This document shows, piece by piece, positions 44,480-52,978 of a DNA stretch of 64,000 nucleotides. The DNA comes from JAHECQ01 sp963775125. GTDB lineage: Bacteria; Actinomycetota; Acidimicrobiia; Acidimicrobiales; SZUA-35. The notes under the pieces were generated by a model. That model saw only the letters and a program-made list of their open reading frames with translations. It had not been told where the DNA came from and made no database searches. The position numbers and the translations under genes are program-made. Position 1 is the stretch's first letter; each line of letters opens with the position of its first letter. Location of the stretch: NCBI GenBank assembly GCA_963775125.1, contig CAVZHQ010000006.1:1-64000 (forward strand). Direction: 5' to 3'.

Positions 44480-44929
44480 ATGAAAATTGGTGATGTCGTC
44501 CCGGACTTCAGTGCCGTCGATCAGGACGGGCAGATGGTCACCCTCACCGAGCTGTTGTCCACCGGGCCGCTGGTCGTCTACTTCTACGTGAAGGCCATGA
44601 CCCCTGGTTGAACGATCGAGTCCCGCCGTTTTCGTGACCTCAACGCCGAGTTCGGCGCCTTGGGGGCACGCATTGTCGGGATCAGCGTCGATCGGTCCGA
44701 TCGGCAGAAGGAATTCGACGACAAGAACGACCTGGGCTTTCCGCTGCTGAGCGACCGTTCGAAGTCGGTGGCCAAGTTGTTCGGCGTCAGGCGCATGGGG
44801 TTGCTGCCCAATCAGCGGGCCACGTTCGTCATCGGCCAAGACGGCCGGGTACTCGGGATCGTACGCAACGAACTCAGCATGACGGCGCACGCCGATCAGG
44901 CGCTCGACGTGCTCAAGTCTGCGGCGTAG
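44480..44929 (+). CDS. Selenocysteine-containing peroxiredoxin (PrxU/BCP-like)
   Basis: ATG 44480 opens MKIGDVVPDFSAVDQDGQMV; codon 44 (44609-44611) is TGA within VVYFYVKAMTPG-TGA-TIESRRFRD. In bacterioferritin-comigratory/PrxQ peroxiredoxins this place is the peroxidatic Cys of TPGCTxE. After the TGA the same frame continues without fault for another 105 residues through IVGISVDRSDRQKEF and GLLPNQRATFVIGQDGRVLG to TAG at 44927-44929, 149 residues in all. The protein has no cysteine, so selenocysteine would be the only redox residue and a thiol partner must resolve it. It would reduce peroxides in the cytoplasm. TAGCCT six bases before the ATG suggests a leaderless transcript. Its 3' end overlaps the convergent transporter gene by 17 bases. 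Confidence 0.85.
44607..44644 (+). promoter_or_regulatory. Candidate bacterial SECIS hairpin
   Basis: GTTGA (44607-44611, containing the TGA) pairs with TCAAC (44640-44644), and ACGA (44612-44615) pairs with TCGT (44632-44635), leaving a 16-base loop with CCGTTT and a four-base bulge. The 38-nt size and placement match bacterial SECIS elements bound by SelB. The pairing was found by eye. Confidence 0.5.
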
Positions 44930-46043
44930 TTCGACTCAGGCGGACGAACAACAGGGCGGCCACGCAACCCAGCAGACTCGCGCCGCCGAAGGCCCACGCA
45001 GCCGACCGTGAGAACACCGGGACCCAGAACACCGGGCCCAGCGCGTGGCCGGTGAAGCGGAAGGCCATCGAGAGCGAAAGGGCGCCACTTCGATTGGCGG
45101 TGACAGCGGTGGCTGCCAGGTTTCCCAGTGCGGTGATCACGCCGACGGATGCACCGCCGACGACGACCCAAACGGCGACGAGCGGAAGCCAGTGATCGGG
45201 AAGCGACAGGGCTGCGAGCGATGCGGCGGAGAGCAGGGTGGCCGCCGCACCGCTGCGCGCCGGCCCGAAGCGGTCGGCCAGGCGTCCCCAGACCGGTCCC
45301 ATCACGAAGCCGGCTGCGCTGCCGGCGAAGATGATGAGGCCGGCATCGCTGGCGGCCAATCCGAGAAGGTCTCGCGCTTTGAGCCCGATGAGCACGCTGC
45401 CGGCGTACGGACCCGCAGCGAAGAAGAAGGCGGAGAAGCCGATGATCAACATCCGTCGGGTCAACAGCGGGCGGATGTCGACGCGCGGCGCGTCGGACAG
45501 ACGGGGCTGCGAGGGCAGCAGCACGATGAGGCCGAGGGCCAGCAAGGCCGTGCCGAGATAGGCCATCCGCCACGAGGTGTCGGCCGCGACGCCGCCGAGA
45601 AACGGGCCGAGCGCACCGCCTGCGGCCTGCAAGCTCGAGTAGATGCCCACCTTGGCGCCGAGCTCGCCGGGCGGTGTCAGGTCAGCCAGGCTGGCCAGGA
45701 GTAGGGGAGTGAAGAAGGCATTGCACGCGCCTTGGAGGCCTCGTCCGACGAGGAACATGGCCAGCGTCGGCGCAGCGGCGGTGGCGAGTGAAGCAACCGC
45801 ATAGCAGCCCAGCGAAACGCGGAGTGCCCGGCTGCGGCCGTAGCGCTCGCCGATCGTGCCCGATACCAGCAACAAGGCGGCCATGGGGAGCATGTAGGCC
45901 GAGAGTCCCCAGGCAACGGCCTCGCTGGACGCCTCGAACTCGCGGCGCAACTCGGGGAACATGGGCAGGATCAGCATCGTGCCGAAGGGGCCCATGAACC
46001 CGCCGATGTAGAAGGGGAGGACCGCGGACCGGGCGCTTGGCAA
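44913..46043 (-). CDS. MFS transporter
   Basis: 376 residues with about 12 hydrophobic segments. The loop 2-3 signature is GTIGERYGRSRALRVSLGCY, and the mirrored one in the second half is GRLADRFGPARSGAAATLL. MFLVGRGLQGACNAFFTPLL is the motif C-like segment of drug-proton antiporters. It probably exports a small hydrophobic compound; the substrate is unknown. It converges with the peroxiredoxin gene (17-base overlap) and starts 28 bases from the divergent thioesterase gene. Confidence 0.88.
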   Translation of the reverse strand: MPSARSAVLPFYIGGFMGPFGTMLILPMFPELRREFEASSEAVAWGLSAYMLPMAALLLVSGTIGERYGRSRALRVSLGCYAVASLATAAAPTLAMFLVGRGLQGACNAFFTPLLLASLADLTPPGELGAKVGIYSSLQAAGGALGPFLGGVAADTSWRMAYLGTALLALGLIVLLPSQPRLSDAPRVDIRPLLTRRMLIIGFSAFFFAAGPYAGSVLIGLKARDLLGLAASDAGLIIFAGSAAGFVMGPVWGRLADRFGPARSGAAATLLSAASLAALSLPDHWLPLVAVWVVVGGASVGVITALGNLAATAVTANRSGALSLSMAFRFTGHALGPVFWVPVFSRSAAWAFGGASLLGCVAALLFVRLSRTTPQT

Positions 46044-46071
46044 GCCTCGGATCGTAGGCGATGATCAAGCG

Positions 46072-46524
46072 ATGAACGAACCCTCCACCGATCCTGCGGC
46101 GACCGAGACAGCGCTCAGCGATGATCCTGCACTCACGAAGATGGTGTCGGACCTGATGCCGTTCGCCGGCCTGATCGGGCTGAAGGTCGTTTCCAACGCG
46201 GCCGACCAGTCGGTGGCCATCGCCGAGTGGGCGCCGGAGCGCTGCACCGTGGGCACGGCGCTCCACGGCGGATTCCTGATGGCGTTGGCCGACTCGATGG
46301 GTGCGGTCTGCGCGGTGGCCAACCTGCCCGAGGGCGCAGCCGGCACGTCGACCATCGAGTCGAAGACCAACTTCTTGCGGGCCGCCACCGAGGGGCCGGT
46401 GACCATCACGTCGACGCCACTGCACGCCGGCCGCACCACCATCGTCGTGCAGACCGACATCTGCCGCCCCGACGGCAAGATCGTCACCCGAACCATCCAG
46501 ACCCAGGCCGTCCTGCAGGGCTGA
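46072..46524 (+). CDS. PaaI-type hotdog thioesterase
   Basis: 150 residues. The active-site pattern GTALHGGFLMALADSMGAVC is that of PaaI/4-hydroxybenzoyl-CoA thioesterases (HGG with a following Asp/Glu on the helix), and STIESKTNFLRAATEGPVTI and HAGRTTIVVQTDI complete the hotdog fold. It would hydrolyse an aryl- or acyl-CoA. It is divergent from the MFS transporter and convergent with a reductase gene. The precise substrate is not known. Confidence 0.85.
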   Translation: MNEPSTDPAATETALSDDPALTKMVSDLMPFAGLIGLKVVSNAADQSVAIAEWAPERCTVGTALHGGFLMALADSMGAVCAVANLPEGAAGTSTIESKTNFLRAATEGPVTITSTPLHAGRTTIVVQTDICRPDGKIVTRTIQTQAVLQG

Positions 46525-46543
46525 ACGCGCGCCGGGTCGCTGC

Positions 46544-47314
46544 CTATTCGGAGAGCGTGGCGATGCCGCCGTCGACGGGGATGATGGCGCCGGTGATGTA
46601 GCTGCTGGCCCGGGAGCCGAGGAAGATGGCGGCTCCGGCCATGTCATCGGGCTGACCCAGGCGCTTCATGGGGCAGGCGCGGGCGATGGCATCGCCGTGG
46701 CGGTCGAGGGTCGAGGCCATCATCTTGGAGTAGAAGGGCCCCGGGGCGATGGCGTTGACCCGGATCGCAGGTGCCATCACCTTGGCGAGGTGCCGGGTGA
46801 GCATGTGGACCGCGGCCTTCGACGCCGAGTACGAGTAGGTTTCGAGCGTCGGAACCCGAATCCCGTCGATCGACCCGATGTTGATGATCGACGCCGGAGC
46901 TTCGGCCGAGCCTGCGGCGTCGAGGAGCGGCTTCAGGGCCTTGGTCAGGTGGTAGACGCCCTTGACGTTGACCGACAGGACCTTCTCCCACGCGTCCTCA
47001 CCGAACTCGTCCATCGGCGCTCCCCACGTGGCGCCGGCGTTGTTGACCAGGATGTCGAGCGTCGACTCCCGTTCGCTGATCTGGTCGGCAAGGTACTGAC
47101 AACCCTCCGGGGTCGAGAGGTCGGCAGGGATCGAGATGCATTCGCCGATCTCGGCCAGTTGGGTCGCGGTGGCGTCGCAGTCGGCGGCCTTGCGGGAGCT
47201 GATGTAGACCCTGGCCCCCGCTTCGACGAAGCCTGTGGCGATCATCTTGCCGATGCCGCGGGACCCGCCGGTCACGACGGTGGTCTTGCCCTCGATGGAG
47301 AAAAGGTCGTTCAT
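46544..47314 (-). CDS. Short-chain dehydrogenase/reductase
   Basis: 256 residues from ATG 47314: MNDLFSIEGKTTVVTGGSRG with TGGSRGIGKMI, NNAG in DILVNNAGATWGAPM, the catalytic Ser in IINIGSIDGIRV, and YSYSASKAAVHMLTRHLAKV with YxxxK. The C-terminal VDGGIATLSE is typical. All tetrad residues are in place. It most resembles reductases that act on 3-ketoacyl or ring-ketone substrates; the substrate is unknown. Confidence 0.9.
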   Translation of the reverse strand: MNDLFSIEGKTTVVTGGSRGIGKMIATGFVEAGARVYISSRKAADCDATATQLAEIGECISIPADLSTPEGCQYLADQISERESTLDILVNNAGATWGAPMDEFGEDAWEKVLSVNVKGVYHLTKALKPLLDAAGSAEAPASIINIGSIDGIRVPTLETYSYSASKAAVHMLTRHLAKVMAPAIRVNAIAPGPFYSKMMASTLDRHGDAIARACPMKRLGQPDDMAGAAIFLGSRASSYITGAIIPVDGGIATLSE

Positions 47315-47411
47315 GGTCCCTGGTGTAGCGGGCCCGCTCGACCAGCGCAATCACCCTCGGTGGCGATGCTCGCGCCGAAGGCTGTCACAGGCCGTGGTTA
47401 TGGTCGGTTCC

Positions 47412-48608
47412 ATGAAGCCTTCCGTACTCATTGCTCTCGTCGTCCTCGCCCTTGCCGTGGCGGTGGCTGCTGTCGTGGTGTTGGGTGTGGTGTTGGTCCG
47501 CCGCCTCCAGACGTTGGCCCAGGCCCAGTCCGGGGTCGCAGCTGAGGCCGCGCTCGATGCCATGCGACGGGAGCGGGGCGAGAGCATGCAGGCGATCCTC
47601 GACGCGACGCTGTCGGTGGCCTCGTCGAAGCTCGGCGACCAACTCGAGGCCGGCAAGTATGTGATCGACCGCGAGCATCAGGCCGTGGTCGAACAGGTCG
47701 CCGGCGTCCATAGCGAGCTTCGCCGCGTGTCCGAGCTGGTCGCCGTCCTGCAGCGGGAGCGGGCCGAGCACGAGGGCCGACTTGGCGAGCGGCTCGACAA
47801 CGCCATGGTGGTCACGACCCAGCTGGCCGCCACCACCACGTCGTTGCGCGAGGCTCTTGCGTCGCCGAAGTCTCGAGGGCAGTGGGGTGAACGCATGGCC
47901 GAGGACGTGCTTCGCATGGCCGGGTTCGTCGAGGGTGTCAACTACACCAAGCAGACCCTGCTCGCCGGCGGTGGCCTACCGGACTACAGCTTCAAACTGC
48001 CCAAGGGTCACGTCGTCCACATGGACGTGAAGTTCCCCATCGACAACTACCTCCGATGGCTCGAGGCGACCGCCGAACCTCACCGTGAGCAGCACGTCAA
48101 ACAGTTCCGTCGAGACGTCCGGGCTCGGGTGAAGGAGTTGTCCGACCGGGCCTACATCGATCCCGCAACCACGGTCGACTACCTCTTGCTGTTCATCCCG
48201 AACGAGAGCGTGTACGGCTTCCTCCACGAACACGATCCGGGGCTGATCGATCTCGCGCTGGCCCAGAAGGTCGTGCTGTGCTCGCCCACCAGCTTGTTCG
48301 CCGTGCTGGCCGTCATCCGCCAGTCGGTCGACAATTTCCTGGTCGAACGTCGGAGCGACGAGATTCTGGCCGCCATCGGCGGCGTGCGGGAGCAGTGGCA
48401 GAAGTTCGGCGACTCGGTCGACAAGATCGGTCGAGGACTCCAGGCCGCCAACCGGGGCTACGACGATCTGGTCGGCACCCGCACCCGTCAGTTCGAGAAG
48501 CAGCTCGACGCCCTCGAGCTGGTCCGAGACCACCGGCTGACCGAGGCTGAGCAGCAAGCACCGGTATCGCCGGTGGTCCCCACCCTCGCACTTCGTCAGG
48601 TCGTTTGA
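47412..48608 (+). CDS. rmuC: RmuC family DNA recombination protein
   Basis: 398 residues, with an N-terminal membrane segment (MKPSVLIALVVLALAVAVAA), a charged coiled-coil region (about 35-140) and the RmuC domain: SPKSRGQWGERMAEDVLRMA, DYSFKLPKGHVVHMDVKFPI, DYLLLFIPNESVYGFLHEHD. RmuC limits DNA rearrangements in E. coli and resembles PD-(D/E)XK nucleases. An ATG at 47400 would add four residues. It ends 23 bases before metG. Confidence 0.9.
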   Translation: MKPSVLIALVVLALAVAVAAVVVLGVVLVRRLQTLAQAQSGVAAEAALDAMRRERGESMQAILDATLSVASSKLGDQLEAGKYVIDREHQAVVEQVAGVHSELRRVSELVAVLQRERAEHEGRLGERLDNAMVVTTQLAATTTSLREALASPKSRGQWGERMAEDVLRMAGFVEGVNYTKQTLLAGGGLPDYSFKLPKGHVVHMDVKFPIDNYLRWLEATAEPHREQHVKQFRRDVRARVKELSDRAYIDPATTVDYLLLFIPNESVYGFLHEHDPGLIDLALAQKVVLCSPTSLFAVLAVIRQSVDNFLVERRSDEILAAIGGVREQWQKFGDSVDKIGRGLQAANRGYDDLVGTRTRQFEKQLDALELVRDHRLTEAEQQAPVSPVVPTLALRQVV

Positions 48609-48631
48609 GGCAAGCCGTAGCCTGATCCACC

Positions 48632-50272
48632 ATGAGCACCCCCATTCTCGTCGCCGTCGCCTGGCCCTATGCGTCGGGATCCCGACACCTCGGCCACCTC
48701 GCCGGCGCCTACCTGCCTGCCGACATCTTCGCTCGCTTCCAACGGTTGGCGGGGAACGACGTGCTCATGGTCAGCGGCTCCGACGTCCACGGCACCCCCA
48801 TCACCGTCCGGGCCGACGCCGAGGGGGTCACTCCCCAGGACATCGTCGACCGCTACCACAACGAGTTCCTCGAGCAGTGGCGAGCACTGGGCATCTCGTG
48901 GGACCTCTACACCAGCACCGGCACCGAGATCCACGCCCGAGTGACCCAGGACATGTTCCTGCGTCAGCTCGAGAACGGGCACATCGACAAGCGGACCTCC
49001 GACCAGTTCTACGACCCGCAGGCCGAACGATTCCTTCCCGACCGCTACGTCGAGGGAACCTGCCCGCACTGCGCCTACGAGGACGCTCGCGGCGACCAGT
49101 GCGACAACTGCGGCCGCACGCTCGACGCCGTCGAACTGGTCAATCCCCGGTCGAAGATTTCCGGCGCCACACCGGTGCTGCGAGAAACCGAGCATTTCCA
49201 CTATCGCTACTCCGACTTCGAGGACCAGCTCCGGACCTGGCTGCACAGCCGGGTCGGGTGGCGTCCCCACGTGCTCAACTCGGCGTTGGGGTGGATCGAC
49301 GAGGGCCTCCACGACCGGGCGATCACCCGCGACATCGAATGGGGCATCGATCTGCCGGTTGACGATCTCGGCCCGGGCAAGCGCATCTACGTCTGGTACG
49401 ACGCCGTCATCGGCTACCTGTCGGCCTCCCAGGAGTGGGCCGTCAACAGCGGCGACCCCGACGCGTGGAAACGGTGGTGGACCAACCCCGACGCCGAGTC
49501 GTACTACTTCATCGGCAAGGACAACATCCCGTTCCATGCGCTTTTCTGGCCTGCCCAGCTGCTGGGCTACGGCGGCCTCAACCTTCCCACCAACGTGCCG
49601 GCCAACCAGTACGTCACCTTCAAGGGCGGCAAGGCGTCGGCCAGCCGAGGCATCGGACTGACCATCGGCGAAGGGCTCGAGCGATTCCAGCCCGACGCCA
49701 TCCGTTTCGCCTTGGCTGCGGCCTTGCCCGAACAGTCCGACACCGAGATCTCCGAGGAAGAGATCGCTCGCCGAGTGAACGAAGAACTGGTCGCCACTTG
49801 GGGAAATCTGGTCAATCGGGTCCTGTCGATGACCCACAAGAACTGCGACGCTCGTATCCCCGAGGCCGTCACGCCCACCGAGGAGGACGCCGAACTGTTG
49901 GCCGCGGTCGACGCTGCCTTCGACGAGGCCGCAGGGCACTACCAGCGGGTCGAGCTGCGGGCCGCCCTGCGGGTCGCAATGTCCACCGCCCAGCAGGTCA
50001 ATGCGTACCTCAATGCCACCGAACCGTGGCGGCTGGCGAAGACCGATGCCGAACGGGGTAGGGCCGTGCTGCGCATCGCACTCGAGGCCATCAACGGCGT
50101 CCGGGTCCTGTTTGCTCCCTATCTGCCGTTCTCCAGCTCGGCGCTCGAGGAGATCTTCGGCCCGGTCGACGGGTGGGTCCGCCCCCAGCTCGTCTCCGGT
50201 GCCCCCATCGGCCCTCCGACGCCGCTGTTCCTGAAGGTCGACCTTGCCACCCTCGACGCCGACGAGGCCTGA
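48632..50272 (+). CDS. metG: Methionyl-tRNA synthetase
   Basis: 546 residues. The HIGH-type site reads SGSRHLGHLAGAYLPADIFA. The zinc knuckle is CPHCAYEDARGDQCDNC, IYVWYDAVIGYLSASQEW is the Met pocket, and the KMSKS-type loop is FKGGKASASRGIGLTIGE. The loop is a variant: KASAS replaces KMSKS, keeping the first Lys and last Ser. The anticodon-binding helical bundle (NEELVATWGNLVNRVLSM) is present, while the C-terminal tRNA-binding EMAP domain is absent. It charges initiator and elongator tRNA-Met. It is followed closely by tatD. Confidence 0.95.
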   Translation: MSTPILVAVAWPYASGSRHLGHLAGAYLPADIFARFQRLAGNDVLMVSGSDVHGTPITVRADAEGVTPQDIVDRYHNEFLEQWRALGISWDLYTSTGTEIHARVTQDMFLRQLENGHIDKRTSDQFYDPQAERFLPDRYVEGTCPHCAYEDARGDQCDNCGRTLDAVELVNPRSKISGATPVLRETEHFHYRYSDFEDQLRTWLHSRVGWRPHVLNSALGWIDEGLHDRAITRDIEWGIDLPVDDLGPGKRIYVWYDAVIGYLSASQEWAVNSGDPDAWKRWWTNPDAESYYFIGKDNIPFHALFWPAQLLGYGGLNLPTNVPANQYVTFKGGKASASRGIGLTIGEGLERFQPDAIRFALAAALPEQSDTEISEEEIARRVNEELVATWGNLVNRVLSMTHKNCDARIPEAVTPTEEDAELLAAVDAAFDEAAGHYQRVELRAALRVAMSTAQQVNAYLNATEPWRLAKTDAERGRAVLRIALEAINGVRVLFAPYLPFSSSALEEIFGPVDGWVRPQLVSGAPIGPPTPLFLKVDLATLDADEA

Positions 50273-50275
50273 TCG

Positions 50276-51070
50276 GTGACCGACCACGAGCATGCAGACA
50301 CCGACCCGATCGAATGGTTCGACAACCATTGTCATCTGACGACATCCAAGACCGAACCGGCGGAGATGGTCGCTGCCGCTCGGGCAGCTGGGGTCACCCG
50401 AATGCTCACCGTCGGTTGTGATGTGGGCGACAGTCGTCGTGCTGCGGCCATCGCCGCCGAGTTCGAAGGGGTATGGGCCACCGCCGGCGTGCATCCCCAC
50501 GACGCCAAGGACGGGCTCGACGGGCTGGAAGAGCTGCTGACCGATCCAGCCGAGAACCACGGCAAGATCGTGGCCGTCGGCGAGTGCGGGCTCGACTATC
50601 ACTACGACCATTCGCCCCGGGACCAGCAGCGGGAGGTGTTCGCCCGACAAATCGCCCTGGCCCACCGATTCGGTTTGCCGCTCGTCATTCACACCCGCGA
50701 GGCCTGGGATGACACCTTCGCCGTGCTCGACGAGCAAGGTGCGCCCCCGCACACGGTGTTCCATTGCTTCTCCGGTGGCCCCGGCGAGGCGGAGGCCTGT
50801 CTGACCCGCGGCGCGTACCTTTCGTACAGCGGCATCGTGACCTTCAAGACCGCCGACGACCTTCGCGCCGCAGTCCGAGCAACCCCGCTCGAACGCATCA
50901 TGATCGAGACCGACGCGCCGTTCCTCGCGCCGGTTCCGCACCGCGGGCAGCCCAATCGGCCGGCCTTGGTGCCGCTCGTGGGGGCCCGGATCGCAGCGGA
51001 GAAAAATATTCCGGTCGAAGTAGCAGCTGCGCTGACGTGCGAGAACAGCCGCAACTTCTACAGGGTGTGA
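50276..51070 (+). CDS. tatD: TatD family metal-dependent DNase
   Basis: 264 residues from a GTG three bases after metG. Metal ligands are seen in WFDNHCHLTTSK, VAVGECGLDYHYDHSPRDQQ, LPLVIHTREAWDD, TVFHCFSGGPGEAEACL and MIETDAPFLAPVPHRGQPN. TatD proteins are 3'-5' exonucleases active on DNA with a TIM-barrel fold. The metG-tatD-rpf-rsmA-ispE order is conserved in Actinobacteria. Confidence 0.95.
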   Translation: MTDHEHADTDPIEWFDNHCHLTTSKTEPAEMVAAARAAGVTRMLTVGCDVGDSRRAAAIAAEFEGVWATAGVHPHDAKDGLDGLEELLTDPAENHGKIVAVGECGLDYHYDHSPRDQQREVFARQIALAHRFGLPLVIHTREAWDDTFAVLDEQGAPPHTVFHCFSGGPGEAEACLTRGAYLSYSGIVTFKTADDLRAAVRATPLERIMIETDAPFLAPVPHRGQPNRPALVPLVGARIAAEKNIPVEVAAALTCENSRNFYRV

Positions 51071-51118
51071 CCGATCGCGCGCTCTGAGCGGTTGCCCTTC
51101 TCTCGGAGTGCCCATAGC

Positions 51119-52100
51119 GTGCCCCCCGTGGTCCGCGGAGTCCCTCCTGCACCGCTCCCCACCAGACGCCCACGCTTCCGAGCCGCGGCCCTGGGAGGGA
51201 CTACGAGCGTCGGCCTTCGTGGGCTGCTGCTGGGGGTTTCGTCGACCCTGTTCGCCATGCCGGTCCTGCTCGGAACGTTCGGCGGGCAGAGCGGCGAGTT
51301 CGAGGTTCAGGCCACCGCTTCCGCAACGTCAGTGGTGTCGTCATCATCGAGCACTGCATTGCCGGCTGATACCTCGGCCGACTCGCTCCTCGACAGCACC
51401 AACGTGACCGGCCTGCTCAGGGCCGGCGCCCGAGCGGGCGCATCCGGCGGGTCGGCGCGGCTGCTCGGGGCAACATGCGAGCATCGGCTCCGATCCCGAA
51501 GAGGCCGTCGGAGACGAGGTGCCGATCTTCGACGCTGTGACCACTGGACCCGGAACCGAGTTCGACGCACCGGCCTCGTCCAACGACACCGAAACCGACG
51601 AAACGACTCCGGCTGGCGACGGTTCGAACGACGACACCGCCGACCGCTCCGAAACCGTGAGCCAACCAAAGCCGACCATCCCGCCGGCGTCGGCTGAACC
51701 CACCGTGCCTCCACCCACCCCGCCGCCTTCCCCGCCGGCTCCGACCACCCCCCCTCCGCCGGCACCGACCGCAGCCGCGTCTCCCGCTCCGACGGAACCG
51801 ACCGCCCCAGCGCCTCCGCCCACCGGGGAACCCACTGCAGCGCAATGGGCGACACTCCGCCAGTGTGAGGCGTGGGGCAACTACACGGTGGTGTCGGGTA
51901 ACGGGAAGTACTTCGGTGCTTATCAGTTCAGCCAAGGGACGTGGGACAACATTGCTCGGGCGAGCGGGCGTTCCGACCTGGTCGGGGTCCGACCGAGCGA
52001 CGCTTCGCCCGCCGACCAGGACGCCCTCGCCCTCTCCCTGTGGCGAATCAGCGGATGGTCCTCCTGGCCATCGTGCGGCAAGAAGGCGGCGGTCGCCTGA
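51119..52100 (+). CDS. Resuscitation-promoting-factor-like secreted transglycosylase, one frameshift
   Basis: The first frame (GTG 51119) has a hydrophobic export segment (LLLGVSSTLFAMPVLLGTFG). In a GGGG run at 51467-51470 the frame slips by one base (SARLLG|QHASIGSDPEEAVGDE). The second frame carries a Pro/Thr/Ala-rich linker (about 51680-51840) and the Rpf domain: ATLRQCEAWGNYTVVSGNGK with the catalytic Glu, FGAYQFSQGTWDNIARASGR, SLWRISGWSSWPSC. It would cleave peptidoglycan and promote regrowth of dormant cells. The position between tatD and rsmA fits rpfB. The single-base slip in a homopolymer suggests a sequencing error. Confidence 0.85.
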
Positions 52101-52954
52101 GCTTCCCGCCCGACCCCGTCGAGCGCCTCACCCGACCGGTCATTCGCAGCATCATGGAACGGCATGGCCTCTCACCGAGCCGCGCCCTGGGTCAGAACTT
52201 TCTGTGCGAGCCCACCCTCATCGACAAGATCGTTCGTCTGGCCAAGGTCGAACCGGGCGATGCCGTCATCGAGATCGGTCCCGGTCTGGGCTCGTTGACC
52301 GTCGGGCTGGCCCTCGCCGGCGCCTCGGTGCTCGCCGTCGAGATCGACCGGTACCTGCTGCCGGCGCTTCGGGAAGTGGTGTCCGGTCTGGACGTCGAGG
52401 TGGTGAACGCCGATGCGCTGGCCCTCGACTGGCCGTCCCAGCTGGCGTCCTGGAGGCCGCCACCGGGGTCGGGCTATCGGGTCGTCGCCAACTTGCCGTA
52501 CAACATCGCGACGCCGCTCATTCTCGACCTGCTGCGGGACCGACCGGAGTTCACCGGCTGGCTCGTCATGGTGCAACGTGAAGTGGGGGAGCGGCTGGCG
52601 GCCGCGCCGGGAACCGCAGCCTGTGGGATCCCTTCGGTGTTGGTCTCCTATTGGGGCAAGGCCGAGGTGGTAGGCCGGGTCCCGGCCGAAGTGTTCCTGC
52701 CCAAACCGAAGGTCGAGTCGGTGCTGGTTCGGATCGAGCGTGGCCCCACGCCCCGGCTCGACGTCGACTTCGCCCCGCTTGCCGTGCTCGTGCGGGCGGG
52801 CTTCGGTCAGCGCAGAAAGATGTTGCGGGGAAGCCTGGCTGCACATCTCACGGCCGACCAGATCGAGTCTGCCGAGGTCAGGCCCACCGATCGGGCCGAG
52901 CAACTCGACCTCGACGCCTGGGGTCGACTCACCCGGATCTACCAGGAGCGGTAG
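52055..52954 (+). CDS. rsmA: 16S rRNA (adenine(1518)-N(6)/adenine(1519)-N(6))-dimethyltransferase
   Basis: The N-terminal helix TRPVIRSIMERHGLSPSRAL precedes GQNFLCEPTLIDKIVRLA, so the start must lie before 52127. ATG 52055 or GTG 52073 fit; both overlap the rpf end. SAM motifs are VIEIGPGLGSLTVGLALAG and AVEIDRYLLPAL; the catalytic NLPY is in RVVANLPYNIATPLILDLL. It dimethylates two adenines in 16S rRNA helix 45, a late ribosome-assembly step. About 299 residues. Confidence 0.93.
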   Translation: MVLLAIVRQEGGGRLSFPPDPVERLTRPVIRSIMERHGLSPSRALGQNFLCEPTLIDKIVRLAKVEPGDAVIEIGPGLGSLTVGLALAGASVLAVEIDRYLLPALREVVSGLDVEVVNADALALDWPSQLASWRPPPGSGYRVVANLPYNIATPLILDLLRDRPEFTGWLVMVQREVGERLAAAPGTAACGIPSVLVSYWGKAEVVGRVPAEVFLPKPKVESVLVRIERGPTPRLDVDFAPLAVLVRAGFGQRRKMLRGSLAAHLTADQIESAEVRPTDRAEQLDLDAWGRLTRIYQER

Positions 52955-52978
52955 CATCGGCCCGATGGTGACGGCCGG

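Noticed and set aside
44609..44611. TGA in the peroxiredoxin as an ordinary nonsense mutation
   Set aside because: It falls exactly on the catalytic Cys codon, the frame is intact on both sides, and a SECIS-like hairpin begins there. Cysteine TGC/TGT to TGA by chance is possible but less likely.
48596..51115. Minus-strand open frame of 839 codons
   Set aside because: It lies opposite metG and tatD, both of which have full catalytic motifs. The minus frame shows only low-complexity composition.
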